Assembly: GCA_016714015.1 (NCBI GenBank)
Contig: JADJNZ010000010.1
Location: forward strand, 117,808 to 181,807
DNA: 64,000 nucleotides
Reading direction: 5' to 3'
From: Gemmatimonadota bacterium
GTDB taxonomy: Bacteria; Gemmatimonadota; Gemmatimonadetes; Gemmatimonadales; Gemmatimonadaceae
Positions 11,971-20,576 of this stretch are shown here, piece by piece; the first letter of the stretch is position 1, and each line of letters begins with the position of its first letter. A model generated the notes under the pieces. It searched no databases. It was not told the DNA's origin and worked only from the letters and a program-made list of their open reading frames with translations. Position numbers and translations under genes: made by a program.

Positions 11971-12780
11971 TCAGTACTTCGTCCAGATCACTAGCGCCCC
12001 ACATGAGTTGCGGGTGCCCTGCAGTTCGACGGGCGTGTTCGACAGGCCGCGATAGTACTCCACGGCCGCGACGTCCACCGGGTTGATGCTGTTCACGTTG
12101 AACGGCTGCTGCGTCCGGTCACCGTCGTACACCCAGACGCCGTCCAGCATCACCGCCGTGAAGCAGGTGCCTCGGCGGCCGCCGGAGCCGCGAGCGCCCA
12201 CCAGGTACGTGCCGCCCGAGCCACCCGTCATGAAGTTGACGCCGCCGAGCGTCTGGAGGGCCTCGGACAGGCGGCCGCGGCTCCGATGCACGATGTCCTC
12301 GTTCGTGAGGTAGTCGCCGGTGCGGCTCGCCCGACGGCGCTCGAACTCGGTCAGGCGGGAGGGGTTCTGCGCCTCCACGATCTCCACCGCCGCCATCTCC
12401 TCGAACGACACGGTCAGGCCGATCTCCATCTCGACCGTGTCGCCCGTCGAGAACTCGACCGCAGTCCGGAGCGGGGCGAAGCCGATCTTGTTGACCCGGA
12501 GGCCGCGGCGTCCCGAGGGGATCCCCGTGATCCGGAAGCGGCCTGCGGAATCGGTCACGGCGCGCAGGCTCGCCGAGGGGATCAGGATCTCGGCGCCGGC
12601 GACCGGCTGCTTGGTCGAATCCGCGACCACCGTGCCTACCAGGATCGCCGCCGCGGGCGGTTGGGACAGGGCGGGCCGGCCGATCATCCCGAGTCCCATC
12701 AGGAGCGCGAGCTGCGCCCCTCGCAGCCGCAGGAGCAGGCGAGCGACCGGGGCGTGTCGGGGGAGCCTGGAGCTGGGCAC
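11971..12780 (-). CDS. Carboxypeptidase-regulatory plus TonB-plug domain protein without barrel
   Basis: 269 residues. N-terminal hydrophobic signal (LLLRLRGAQLALLMGLGMIG, cleavage near ALSQ, residue 40). Residues 46-125 form a CarboxypepD-regulatory beta-sandwich (VGTVVADSTKQPVAGAEIL, then VTDSAGRFRITGIPSGRR). Residues 160-262 resemble a TonB receptor plug (GRLSEALQTLGGVNF, DGVWVYDGD, VAAVEYYRG), ending CGALVIWTKY. The roughly 500-residue barrel of a true receptor is missing, so it is not itself a transporter. Start: GTG at 12780, with AGGAG (12788-12792 on the complementary strand) 7 bases upstream; a longer open frame upstream lacks signal-peptide features. Such plug-only proteins appear common in Gemmatimonadota (recollection, not checked). 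Role unknown. Confidence 0.75.
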   Translation of the reverse strand: MPSSRLPRHAPVARLLLRLRGAQLALLMGLGMIGRPALSQPPAAAILVGTVVADSTKQPVAGAEILIPSASLRAVTDSAGRFRITGIPSGRRGLRVNKIGFAPLRTAVEFSTGDTVEMEIGLTVSFEEMAAVEIVEAQNPSRLTEFERRRASRTGDYLTNEDIVHRSRGRLSEALQTLGGVNFMTGGSGGTYLVGARGSGGRRGTCFTAVMLDGVWVYDGDRTQQPFNVNSINPVDVAAVEYYRGLSNTPVELQGTRNSCGALVIWTKY

Positions 12781-12894
12781 GGGGGGTCTCCTGTAGGGGG
12801 CCGTGGCATCCGGATAATGGCGCCGGGACCGGTGGGGCGATATGCTGGGCCCCCGGGGCGTTTCCCCGGCGTGGCCTCGTTCGTCACTTTCCGA

Positions 12895-12926
12895 GACCCT
12901 GACCTCGGCGCGCCGAGTCAGGGGTC
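12895..12926. promoter_or_regulatory. 32-base near-perfect palindrome upstream of the LysM gene
   Basis: Left half GACCCTGACCTCGGCG mirrors right half CGCCGAGTCAGGGGTC, with one bulge on each side and no loop. It sits in the divergent spacer 12781-12964, 39 bases before the LysM start. Because there is no loop it looks more like a protein-binding dyad than a terminator. On the complementary strand, CATTAT (12819-12814) is a possible -10 box for the plug gene. Confidence 0.5.
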
Positions 12927-12964
12927 TATCCGTATCCGCAGTTCCTTCTCCTGCCCACGGTCCC

Positions 12965-14110
12965 ATGTCTCGCTCCCGCCTCGTCTCGACGATCGCGCTG
13001 GCCGGCCTCGTGCTGACGCCGCTCCCCTTGCTGGCGCAGGGCGCGCCGCAGACCCATACGGTCAAGAAGGGCGACACCCTGTGGGACATCGCCCGGCAGT
13101 ATCTCGGCGACCCGTTCAAGTGGCCGGAGATCTATCGCCGCAACACGGCGACCATCGCCGACCCTGACCTCATCTACCCCGATCAGGTCATCATCATCAC
13201 GGGCGACGTCGCGGCCTCACCGGGGACGCCGGCCGACACCACGGCTGGCGGCGTGACCCCGGTCGCGCCGGCGATGCCCGCTGCCCCGGGTGCCGAGCCC
13301 GCCCCGATGACGCCGCAGCCCTCCGGACCGGCGCCGTCCATGACGATCTTCAATCCGGAGCGCTTCCGTGTCGTCCGCGGCGCCCGCGAGTCGCTGGTGC
13401 TGCGGGCCCGCCCGCAGGCGGTCCGTCGCGGTGACTACCTCCGTGCGCCGTTCCTGTGGGACGCGGCGGGCGTGACAGGCGCCGGAAAGGTCGGCGCCGC
13501 GGTCCAGGCACAGACGGTCGCGCCAACGCGGTTCGAGCGCCCCGTGCAGATCTACGAGCGCGTGTCCATCGCCGTGCCGAGCAATGCGCCCGGCGCGGTG
13601 AACGAGGAGTACATCGCCTTCCGCTATGGCCCGCAGCTCGCCGGCGAAGGCCAGGTGATCATCCCGACCGGCGTCTTCCGCCTGATGTCGACGCCGCAGA
13701 ACGGGCAGGCCGAGGCGATCCTCCTCACCAAGTACGAGGACGTGTACGCCGGGCAGGGCCTGCTCCCGCTCGACGAGCTCCAGATGCCCGCCAACGTGAA
13801 CCCGGCGCGCGTCGAGTTCGGACTCCGCACCACCGTGCTCTACCTGCAGGGCGAGACGGTCTTCGCCACGACCGGCCAGCACCTGATCCTCGCCGCCGGG
13901 GCGAGCGACGGCCTCGTGCCGGGCGACCAGGTGAGCGTGCAGGTGGAGCAGGGCCCGGATGCGCAGGGCGTGCCGCGCGCGCCGCAGGAGATCGCGGTGG
14001 TGCAGGTGACGCGCGTGACGACCTGGGGCGCGAGCGCGATCGTGATCGGGCAGACCGAAGGCGTGGTCGCCCCGGGCATGGCGGCGCGCGTCACGGCGAA
14101 GATGCCCTGA
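12965..14110 (+). CDS. Secreted LysM-domain protein
   Basis: 381 residues. Signal peptide at 1-25 (STIALAGLVLTPLPLLAQ), then one LysM domain at about 30-78 (THTVKKGDTLWDIARQYLG, IYPDQVIII), which binds peptidoglycan. A Pro/Ala-rich linker (about 82-120) leads to a 260-residue beta-rich C-terminal region with no enzyme motif that I recognise. It is therefore a wall-associated periplasmic protein of unknown role. Start: ATG at 12965; the frame is open upstream to 12842 but the signal peptide fixes the start. It lies just upstream of the epimerase-Tol-Pal block with a 39-base gap. Confidence 0.85.
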   Translation: MSRSRLVSTIALAGLVLTPLPLLAQGAPQTHTVKKGDTLWDIARQYLGDPFKWPEIYRRNTATIADPDLIYPDQVIIITGDVAASPGTPADTTAGGVTPVAPAMPAAPGAEPAPMTPQPSGPAPSMTIFNPERFRVVRGARESLVLRARPQAVRRGDYLRAPFLWDAAGVTGAGKVGAAVQAQTVAPTRFERPVQIYERVSIAVPSNAPGAVNEEYIAFRYGPQLAGEGQVIIPTGVFRLMSTPQNGQAEAILLTKYEDVYAGQGLLPLDELQMPANVNPARVEFGLRTTVLYLQGETVFATTGQHLILAAGASDGLVPGDQVSVQVEQGPDAQGVPRAPQEIAVVQVTRVTTWGASAIVIGQTEGVVAPGMAARVTAKMP

Positions 14111-14137
14111 CGGCTACGGCCGTCGCGCAGGACCCCC

Positions 14138-14143
14138 TAACTT
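14138..14143 (+). promoter_or_regulatory. Candidate -10 box for leaderless epimerase gene
   Basis: TAACTT with 6 bases (CCGGTC) to the ATG at 14150. The same hexamer at the same spacing precedes the TPR gene at 30822. No RBS lies between. Confidence 0.5.
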
Positions 14144-14149
14144 CCGGTC

Positions 14150-15100
14150 ATGACTGAACGACGCGCACTCATCACCGGTGGAGCCGGCTTCATCGGCTCC
14201 ACCGTCGCCGACGCATTGATCGCCGACGGCTGGTCCGTCACCGTGCTCGACAACCTCTCGAGCGGCAAGCGGCAGCAGGTCCCCGCGGCGGCGACCTTCG
14301 TCGAGACCGACATCCGCTCGCCGGAGACCGCGGCGACCATCCGCGAGGGGCGCTTCGACCTCGTCTGCCATCTCGCGGCGCAGATCGACGTGCGGAAGAG
14401 CGTCAGCGACCCCGCCTTCGATGTCGACGTCAACATCGGCGGCTCGGTGAACATCATGAGCGCGATCCACGCGAGCGGCCGGAAGACGCGCATGATCTTC
14501 GCGTCCACCGGCGGCGCCGTGTACGGCGACTTCGTGCAGCCGCCGAATCTCGAGGACTACGCGAAGGATCCGGAATCGCCGTACGGCATCGCGAAGTTCG
14601 CGACCGAGCTCTACCTCGCGTACTACGCGCGCATCCACAAGCTCGACTACATCGCGCTGCGGTTCGCGAACGTCTACGGCCCCCGCCAGGATCCGCACGG
14701 CGAGGCCGGAGTGGTCGCGATCTTCTGCCAGCGCGTCATCGACGGCAAGGCGCTCACCGTCTTCGGCGATGGTGGCCAGACGCGTGACTACGTCTTCGTC
14801 GGCGACGTCGCCCGCGCCCACGTGCTCGCGGCGAACCATGTCGGCATCCCGGCGGGGAAGGTCGATGCCCGTGCCTTCAACCTCGGTACCGGCGTCGAGA
14901 CCTCGGTGGTCGAGCTCGCGACGACCCTGATGGCCGCGGCCGGCAAGACGGTCCCCTTCGACCACGCGCCCGCGCGCGCCGGGGAACAGCGGCGCTCCTG
15001 CGTGAGTATCGAGAAGGCGAAGGCGGGGCTCGGCTGGCAGCCGCAGGTCGGCCTCCAGGAAGGGCTCCGCCGCACCTACGACTGGTTCTCCAAGCGCTGA
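14150..15100 (+). CDS. NAD-dependent nucleotide-sugar epimerase (GalE/extended SDR type)
   Basis: 316 residues. NAD-binding GGAGFIG (10-16) and the extended-SDR catalytic set STGGAVYGD followed by Y145-GIA-K149. RFANVYGPRQDP and GDGGQTRDYVFVGDVARAH are typical of UDP-glucose/UDP-GlcNAc 4-epimerases. The substrate cannot be read from sequence. It probably supplies a sugar for surface polysaccharide. The stop overlaps the tolQ start (TGATG), an unusual partner for Tol-Pal; the epimerase may have been placed ahead of the operon by chance. The message appears leaderless. Confidence 0.85.
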   Translation: MTERRALITGGAGFIGSTVADALIADGWSVTVLDNLSSGKRQQVPAAATFVETDIRSPETAATIREGRFDLVCHLAAQIDVRKSVSDPAFDVDVNIGGSVNIMSAIHASGRKTRMIFASTGGAVYGDFVQPPNLEDYAKDPESPYGIAKFATELYLAYYARIHKLDYIALRFANVYGPRQDPHGEAGVVAIFCQRVIDGKALTVFGDGGQTRDYVFVGDVARAHVLAANHVGIPAGKVDARAFNLGTGVETSVVELATTLMAAAGKTVPFDHAPARAGEQRRSCVSIEKAKAGLGWQPQVGLQEGLRRTYDWFSKR

Positions 15101-15804
15101 TGTTCTTCCAACTCGCCGCCGCCGTCCCGTCGTCGCCGCTCGAACTCGTCCTGACGGCCTCCGCGGTCACGAAGGCGGTGCTGGTCGTGCTCGCGCTGCT
15201 CTCGCTCGCCTCCTGGGCGGTCATGCTCTCCAAGTGGATGATCTTCCGGCGCGTCGAGCGGTCGGCCGCGGCGTTCATGAAGGAGTTCCGCGCCGCCTCG
15301 CGCCTCGACGCCGCGGCCTCGCTCGCGCGACGCTCGCAGCCCAGTGCACACACGCGCGTGCTCGATCGCGCCCTCCAGTTCCTCACCGAGACGCGCACGG
15401 TCAGCGACGGCAGCGGCGCCCCGGCCACGCTGTCCGCATCGCAGGTCCAGGCGCTGCGACTCGTGCTGGATGCGGAGACCAACGAGGAGCGGGACGCGCT
15501 CGGCACCTACGTGCCGTTCCTCGCGATGGTCGGCTCCGTGAGCCCGCTGCTCGGCCTGCTCGGCACCGTGCTGGGCGTGATCACCGCCTTCCTCGGCGTG
15601 GCGCGTGGCGGTTCGGGCAATCTCGCCGCCGTCGCTCCCGGGGTCGCCGAGGCGCTCATCGCGACGGCGTTCGCGCTCGCGGTCGCCATCCCCGCCTACT
15701 TCGGCTACAACATCTTCGCCGCGCGGCTCAACCGCTTCGACGGCCAGCTCGAGGGCTTCGGCTCCGAGGTGATCGCGCTCATGGCGCGCGAGGGACGGAT
15801 CTAG
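15100..15804 (+). CDS. tolQ: TolQ/ExbB-type proton channel subunit
   Basis: 234 residues with three membrane helices (about 26-48, 145-167, 188-210) in the MotA/TolQ/ExbB pattern. The signature region LLGLLGTVLGVITAFLGVA is followed by EALIATAFALAVAIPAYFGYN. With TolR it forms the proton-driven motor that energises TolA. Identity as TolQ rather than ExbB comes from the tolB, pal and cpoB genes downstream. Start: ATG at 15100, one base inside the epimerase stop. Confidence 0.92.
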   Translation: MFFQLAAAVPSSPLELVLTASAVTKAVLVVLALLSLASWAVMLSKWMIFRRVERSAAAFMKEFRAASRLDAAASLARRSQPSAHTRVLDRALQFLTETRTVSDGSGAPATLSASQVQALRLVLDAETNEERDALGTYVPFLAMVGSVSPLLGLLGTVLGVITAFLGVARGGSGNLAAVAPGVAEALIATAFALAVAIPAYFGYNIFAARLNRFDGQLEGFGSEVIALMAREGRI

Positions 15805-15805
15805 C

Positions 15806-16222
15806 ATGCGCCGCCGCGGCCGCGGGGAGCGGACCCCGCTGAACGCGGAGATCAACGTCGTGTCGCTCATCGACGTGATGATGCTCCTCATGATCATCTT
15901 CATGATCACCGCGCCCATGATGCAGGGCGGGGTCGACGTCTCGTTGCCGCGCGCCGAGGCGCGGCCGCTCAACGCGAAGAGCTCGATGACCGTGACCGTC
16001 ACGCGCGACGGGCGGATCTACGTCGACGAGACCCAGCTCTCGCTCTCGGAGTTCCGCGGGACCATCCGCACGCTCGCCGCCAAGGCGGGCCGCGACGGCA
16101 TCTACTTCCGCGCCGACCGGCGCGCCGATTATGGTCGCGCCGTCGAGGTCCTGGCGCTCATGCGTGCGGCGGGCATCGGGAACATCGGGCTCGTGACCGA
16201 GCCAGAGGAGATCGACCGGTGA
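15806..16222 (+). CDS. tolR: TolR/ExbD-type motor subunit
   Basis: 138 residues. One N-terminal membrane helix (VVSLIDVMMLLMIIFMIT, about 18-35) containing the essential Asp (LIDVMM) that carries protons. The periplasmic domain follows (VDVSLPRAE, VTVTRDGRIYVDE). It pairs with TolQ. The gene starts 1 base after the tolQ stop and overlaps the next gene by GTGA. Confidence 0.92.
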   Translation: MRRRGRGERTPLNAEINVVSLIDVMMLLMIIFMITAPMMQGGVDVSLPRAEARPLNAKSSMTVTVTRDGRIYVDETQLSLSEFRGTIRTLAAKAGRDGIYFRADRRADYGRAVEVLALMRAAGIGNIGLVTEPEEIDR

Positions 16223-16929
16223 GCACGGCGTCCCGCCGCGCACCCGGGCTCGGCGGACCGCTCGCGCTCTCCGTCCTGCTCCACGTGATCGTCATCGCGG
16301 GCTTCGTCCTCTACAAGGCCGGACCGGCGCGCGATGTGCCGCCCATGTATCGCGTCGACCTCGTCGCCGCCCCGGCGGGCGAGCGCGCGGTCGGCCTGGT
16401 CCGCGAGACCGAAGCTTCCACGCCGCCGACCGAGACGAAGGCCCCGCCTCGCGCGGAGACGAATGCCGCCGAGAAGGTCGCGCCGATCAAGCCGCCGACC
16501 AAGCAGGCGAAAGCGCCGGTCCGCGCGACGACCAACATCACGAAGGCTCCCGCGCGCGTCGACGTGACGAAGGCGCCGACGGCGGGCGGTGGTGAGACCG
16601 GCGGCGCCGGCACCGACGTCGCCACGGTGCGCACTGAGGGGATCGAATTCCCGTTCCCGGGGTATCTTCAGAACATCGTCCGTCAGGTCGCCCTCAACTT
16701 CAAGCCGCGCAATCCCGGCGCGCTGAAGGCCGAGGTCTTCTTCATGATCCGGCGCGACGGCAGCGTGACCGGGTTCCGGTTCGTGACCCGGAGCGGGAAC
16801 TTCGCCTTCGACCTCGAGGCGGAAGGCGCGGTCGAGGCGGCCAAGGCGGCCTTCGGTCCGCTCCCCTCGGGGTTCACGGAAGACATCCTCCCGATCTCCT
16901 TCAGCTTCGACCCCGCACGCCTGCGATGA
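16219..16929 (+). CDS. TolA/TonB-like periplasm-spanning energy transducer
   Basis: 236 residues. One N-terminal helix (LALSVLLHVIVIAGFVLYKA, about 14-33), then a Lys/Pro/Thr-rich linker (TETKAPPRAETNAAEKVAP and similar) instead of the long alpha-helix of E. coli TolA, and a C-terminal TonB/TolA domain (VRQVALNFKPRNPGALKAEV, VTGFRFVTRSGNFAFD). The SVLLH motif with histidine is typical of TonB/TolA anchors. Position between tolR and tolB indicates a TolA role, linking the motor to TolB/Pal; the short Pro-rich linker looks TonB-like. Start: GTG at 16219. The stop overlaps tolB by ATGA. Confidence 0.85.
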   Translation: MSTASRRAPGLGGPLALSVLLHVIVIAGFVLYKAGPARDVPPMYRVDLVAAPAGERAVGLVRETEASTPPTETKAPPRAETNAAEKVAPIKPPTKQAKAPVRATTNITKAPARVDVTKAPTAGGGETGGAGTDVATVRTEGIEFPFPGYLQNIVRQVALNFKPRNPGALKAEVFFMIRRDGSVTGFRFVTRSGNFAFDLEAEGAVEAAKAAFGPLPSGFTEDILPISFSFDPARLR

Positions 16930-18242
16930 CCGAACGACTCCAGCCCGATCGTGTGATCCATCCTCGACGTCTTCTCCTCGGTCTCGCGACCGTTGCCGCC
17001 CTGCTCCCCGCGCCGATTCGCGCCCAGGAGCCGGCCCAGGGGGTGCGCATCGGGCTGACCTATGCGCCGGGCACGCGCCCTGGCCTCTACGTACTCCCGC
17101 TCCGCGGGCCGCATGCCGACTCCATCCGGGCGATCATCACCCGCGATCTCGATTTCGGGGACCGCATCTCGGTCATCGCGCCGGACTCCGGGGCGACGCC
17201 CAGCGGCAAGCTCAACTATCCGCTCTACGCGCGCCTCGGGGCCGCGGCCGTGCTGCAGCTCACCCTGAACACCGCGGGGGGGCTCCACACGGTGCTTCAC
17301 GAGGTCGCCGCAGGGCGGGTCCTCAACACGGTCGACTTCCCGCTGCGTGGCGCGCCCAACTCCGCGGAGTGGCGCCGCTCGCTGCACGAGGCGAGCGACG
17401 AGGTCGAGCGGTGGGTGACCGGCGTCCGTGGCGTCGCCTCGACGCGCGTCGCATTCGTGCGCGGCGGGACCCTCTGGTCGGTCGATTCCGACGGGGCCAA
17501 TGCGGCGCCCGTCCCCGGAGTGGGGAGCGCGCTCGGCCCGGTCTGGCATCCGAACGGCACGACGGTCGGCTACACCGAGATGCTCGATGACGGGACCCGC
17601 GTGGTCGTGCGGGACCTCGCGAGCGGGAGCGCGCGCCGGTTCGTCCGTGACCGCGGCACCAACGTCTCGCCCTCCTTCTCCCCGGACGGGAAGCAGCTCG
17701 CCTTCGCGAGCGGCGAGGACGGGACCGACATCTTCCTCGTGCCGCTCGATGCGAGCGAGGCGCCGTTCCGGGTGACGGTCGGGCGGGGCACCACCAACTC
17801 GCAACCGACGTTCGCGCCGGACGGGAAGCGGATTGTCTTCACGACATCCCGGTTGGGGCCGCAACAGCTATATATTACCGACAGCGACGGAGCGAACCCC
17901 GAACTGCTGACGACCTCGGGATTCGGGGACCAGCTCTATCGCGCCGACCCCTCGTGGTCGCCGGATGGCCGCTTCGTCGCGTTCTCCACGCAGATCGAAG
18001 GGCGCTTCCAGATCGCGACGATCGGCCTGCGGGACCGTGCGGTGAAACAGCACACGATCGACGGGATCAACGAGGATCCCTCGTGGGCGCCGGATGCCCG
18101 CCACCTCGTCTTCACGTCGTCCCGCACGGGCAGCAAGCAGTTGTGGGTGCTGGACACCGAGTCCGGACGTCTGCGTCAGCTGACGAGCGGATCGGCCTCA
18201 CGAATGGCGGCGTGGTCGCCACGGCTTTCCATCGCGCGCTGA
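16926..18242 (+). CDS. tolB: Tol-Pal system beta-propeller protein TolB
   Basis: 438 residues. Signal peptide at 1-34 (LLLGLATVAALLPAPIRAQ), an N-terminal alpha/beta domain (DLDFGDRISVIAP; AAVLQLTLN) that contacts Pal, and a C-terminal six-bladed propeller built from repeated WSPDG/FSPDG-type blades (VWHPNGTTVGY, SFSPDGKQLAFASG, FAPDGKRIVFTT, SWSPDGRFVAFST, SWAPDARHLVFTS). Periplasmic partner of Pal, TolA and outer-membrane proteins. Start overlaps the previous stop (ATGA). A 39-base gap separates it from pal. Confidence 0.94.
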   Translation: MTERLQPDRVIHPRRLLLGLATVAALLPAPIRAQEPAQGVRIGLTYAPGTRPGLYVLPLRGPHADSIRAIITRDLDFGDRISVIAPDSGATPSGKLNYPLYARLGAAAVLQLTLNTAGGLHTVLHEVAAGRVLNTVDFPLRGAPNSAEWRRSLHEASDEVERWVTGVRGVASTRVAFVRGGTLWSVDSDGANAAPVPGVGSALGPVWHPNGTTVGYTEMLDDGTRVVVRDLASGSARRFVRDRGTNVSPSFSPDGKQLAFASGEDGTDIFLVPLDASEAPFRVTVGRGTTNSQPTFAPDGKRIVFTTSRLGPQQLYITDSDGANPELLTTSGFGDQLYRADPSWSPDGRFVAFSTQIEGRFQIATIGLRDRAVKQHTIDGINEDPSWAPDARHLVFTSSRTGSKQLWVLDTESGRLRQLTSGSASRMAAWSPRLSIAR

Positions 18243-18281
18243 TCGGGCGCGCCACTGTTTCCTTCACTCAGGGTCCCCACC

Positions 18282-18923
18282 ATGAAGCTCCGTCCCGCCC
18301 TCCTCATCGCGCTCGCGGTCACCGCCGCCGGCGCGGCCTGCACGCCGAAGGCCCCGCCGGCCCCGCCGGCCCCGGTCGTCAACCAGGATTCGATCGATGC
18401 GGCCGCCCGTGCCCGGGCTGAAGCGGAAGCCGCGGCCCGCGCGCGCGCAGAGGCCGAGGCTCGTGCCCGCGCCGACGCCGAGGCGCGCGCCCGTGCGGAG
18501 GCGGAAGCCCGCGCCCGCGCCGAGGCGGCCGCTCGCGCCGCCGTCGACGCCGCCAAGGCCGCCTTCGCCACCGCGATCTACTTCGACCTCGACAAGTCGG
18601 AGCTGAGCACCGAGGCGCGCGCGCTCCTCGATGCCAAGCTCCCGCTGCTCCGCACCAATGCGAACGTCCGCATCCGCATCGCCGGCCATGCCGACGACCG
18701 CGGCTCGGACGAGTACAACGTCGCGCTCGGCCAGCGCCGTGCCGCGTCGGCGAAGCGCTACTTGGTCGATCAGGGCATCGCCGCCGACCGCATCGACGTG
18801 GTGAGCTTCGGCGAGGAGCGTCCGGCCGCGATGGGCTCGGGCGAGGAGTCGTGGGCGAGGAACCGTCGCGACGAGTTCGAGATCATCGTCGGCGGCGAGA
18901 CGATCCGCCTGCCGCAGGAATGA
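18282..18923 (+). CDS. pal: Peptidoglycan-associated lipoprotein Pal (OmpA C-terminal domain)
   Basis: 213 residues. N-terminal signal ending AAGAAC, with lipidation cysteine C20 (weak lipobox). Residues 39-88 are an unusual Ala/Arg/Glu helix of repeating ARAEAEARARAD-like units. The OmpA-like domain follows (IYFDLDKSELSTEARALLD, IAGHADDRGSDEYNVALGQR), which binds diaminopimelate of peptidoglycan via the conserved Asp and Arg. It anchors the outer membrane to the wall and is the target of TolB. The repetitive helix replaces the short linker of E. coli Pal and could act as a rigid spacer. The stop overlaps cpoB (ATGA). Confidence 0.95.
   Translation: MKLRPALLIALAVTAAGAACTPKAPPAPPAPVVNQDSIDAAARARAEAEAAARARAEAEARARADAEARARAEAEARARAEAAARAAVDAAKAAFATAIYFDLDKSELSTEARALLDAKLPLLRTNANVRIRIAGHADDRGSDEYNVALGQRRAASAKRYLVDQGIAADRIDVVSFGEERPAAMGSGEESWARNRRDEFEIIVGGETIRLPQE
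18411..18540 (+). repeat. In-gene repeat coding the Ala-Arg-Glu helix of Pal
   Basis: Degenerate tandem units of GCCCGTGCGGAGGCGGAA type, each about 18-24 bases, encode the ARAEAEARARA periodicity. Copy number could vary by slippage without changing frame because the unit is a multiple of three. Confidence 0.6.
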
Positions 18924-19747
18924 CCCTGATCCGACGCGCGTTGCTCGCGCCGGCCGTCATCCTGACGGCCGGCGCGTGCTTCGCGACCCGGAACGACGTG
19001 CGCCTCCTGCAGTCGGACCTGCAGGTGGTGCGCACCGAGGCAACCACGGCGCGGGCCGACGCCGAGGAGCGCGAGGCGATCCAGCAGGCCCGGATCGACA
19101 GCACGCTCGCGAGCATCGCGCAGGCGCTGCGCATGGTGGGTGACACCGTGCGCTCCATGCACACCACGACCATGCGGCTGCGCGGGGACGTGCGAGAGGA
19201 CCTCGTCGCGATCCGCCAGCAGCTCATCACGGTCGAGGCTCGCGTGGGGGCGAGCGCCCAGCGCATCCAGGAACTGCGCGCCGGGCTCGAGGCGGACGCC
19301 ACCGAACGGGCCGCCCAGCCGATCGACACGACCAAGCCACCCGTCGCGACCGGGGCGCCGACCGCCAGTCCCGGGCCCGCACAGCTCAACGAGCTCGCGC
19401 TCGAGCAGCTGCGCGGTGGACGCTGGGGCGCTGCCCGCGGAGCGTTCGGAGCGTTGCTCGCGCAGTACCCGCGCTCCGACCTCGCACCCGACGCACTCTT
19501 CGGGATCGGGCAGGCGTACGAGAAGGAGGGTGCGGGTGCGTCCGCCGACTCCGTCTACGCGCTCGTGGTCGACCGGTATCCCGAGTCCGACCGCGCGCCC
19601 ACCGCGCTGTACAAGCGGGCCACCGCGCTGCGCGTGACCGGCCGCTCGGACGACGCGAAGGCGCTCTATCGCCAGATCGTCGCGAAGTATCCGCGATCCG
19701 ACGAGGCCGTGCTCGCCGAGGGATTCCTCGGCACGCGCAAGCCCTGA
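18920..19747 (+). CDS. cpoB: Cell division coordinator CpoB (YbgF-like TPR)
   Basis: 275 residues. Signal ending LTAGAC suggests a lipoprotein with C20, whereas E. coli CpoB is a soluble periplasmic protein. Residues 25-110 are a coiled coil (LLQSDLQVVRTEATTARADA; LRMVGDTVRSMHTTTMRL), followed by a Thr/Pro/Ala linker and three TPRs (LALEQLRGGRWGAARGAFGA, PDALFGIGQAYEKEGAG, PTALYKRATALRVTGRSDD). This is the last gene of the Tol-Pal set and links outer-membrane constriction to wall synthesis. Start: ATG at 18920 in the pal stop, not the open frame from 18851. Confidence 0.88.
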   Translation: MTLIRRALLAPAVILTAGACFATRNDVRLLQSDLQVVRTEATTARADAEEREAIQQARIDSTLASIAQALRMVGDTVRSMHTTTMRLRGDVREDLVAIRQQLITVEARVGASAQRIQELRAGLEADATERAAQPIDTTKPPVATGAPTASPGPAQLNELALEQLRGGRWGAARGAFGALLAQYPRSDLAPDALFGIGQAYEKEGAGASADSVYALVVDRYPESDRAPTALYKRATALRVTGRSDDAKALYRQIVAKYPRSDEAVLAEGFLGTRKP

Positions 19748-19781
19748 CCACGCGCCGGACCCACCGGCCACGCCCCCCGCG

Positions 19782-20576
19782 ATGACGGACGGACCCTCGG
19801 GCGAGATGCCCTTCCTGGACCACCTGGAGGAGCTGCGGTACCGGCTCCTCTGGGCTGTCGGGGCGCTCGGCGTCGCGATGATGCTCGCGTTCGCGATCAT
19901 CCTGCGACCGTCCTTCGACATCATCGGCTATTTCGCGGCGCCGATCCTCCCGATCCTCCCCGACCACCGGCTCATCTACACGAACCCGGTGGATCCGGTC
20001 ACGATCCGCCTCAAGATCGCCTTCGGGTTCGGGCTGGTGTTCGCCGCACCGATCATCCTGTACCAGGTCTGGGCCTTCCTCTCGCCTGCGCTCCACAAGC
20101 ACGAGAAGAAGCTCGTCCTCCCGGTGATCGGCGGCGCGACCCTCCTGTTCGCCACCGGGGTATGGGTGGGATGGAAGTTCGCGCTCCCCGTGATGCTGGA
20201 CGTGCTCGGCTCGTTCCAGGCCGAATCGATGCAGATGATGATCACCGCGACCGAGTACTTCTCGTTCATGGTGACGATCTGCCTCGCCTTCGGCGGCGTC
20301 ATGCAGCTGCCGATCGTGATCATGGCGCTGACGGCGCTCGGCCTCGTGACGCCGAGTCTCCTCGCGCGCTTCCGGCGGCATGCGATGGCGGGGAGCATCG
20401 TCGTCTCGGCGATCATCACGCCGGGCGACCTCATCACCATGACGGTGGTGATGGCGGTCCCGCTCTACGCGCTCTACGAGGTCAGTATCGTCGTCTCATG
20501 GATCACGCACCGGACGCGCGAACGGCGCCTGCGTCGCGCCGCCGCGGCCGAGTCGATCGGCGGGGCCTCGGCGTGA
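19782..20576 (+). CDS. tatC: Twin-arginine translocase subunit TatC
   Basis: 264 residues with six membrane helices. The N-terminus MPFLDHLEELRYRLLWA (about 9-25) holds the conserved HLxELRxRL signal-recognition motif with its Glu pair. F-SPALHKHEKK and the later IITPGDLITMTVVM are also TatC hallmarks. It receives folded proteins with RR signal peptides. tatA is at 34837, far from it, and no tatB is seen. The end overlaps lptD by GTGA, so Tat and LPS-assembly genes are coupled here. Confidence 0.96.
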   Translation: MTDGPSGEMPFLDHLEELRYRLLWAVGALGVAMMLAFAIILRPSFDIIGYFAAPILPILPDHRLIYTNPVDPVTIRLKIAFGFGLVFAAPIILYQVWAFLSPALHKHEKKLVLPVIGGATLLFATGVWVGWKFALPVMLDVLGSFQAESMQMMITATEYFSFMVTICLAFGGVMQLPIVIMALTALGLVTPSLLARFRRHAMAGSIVVSAIITPGDLITMTVVMAVPLYALYEVSIVVSWITHRTRERRLRRAAAAESIGGASA

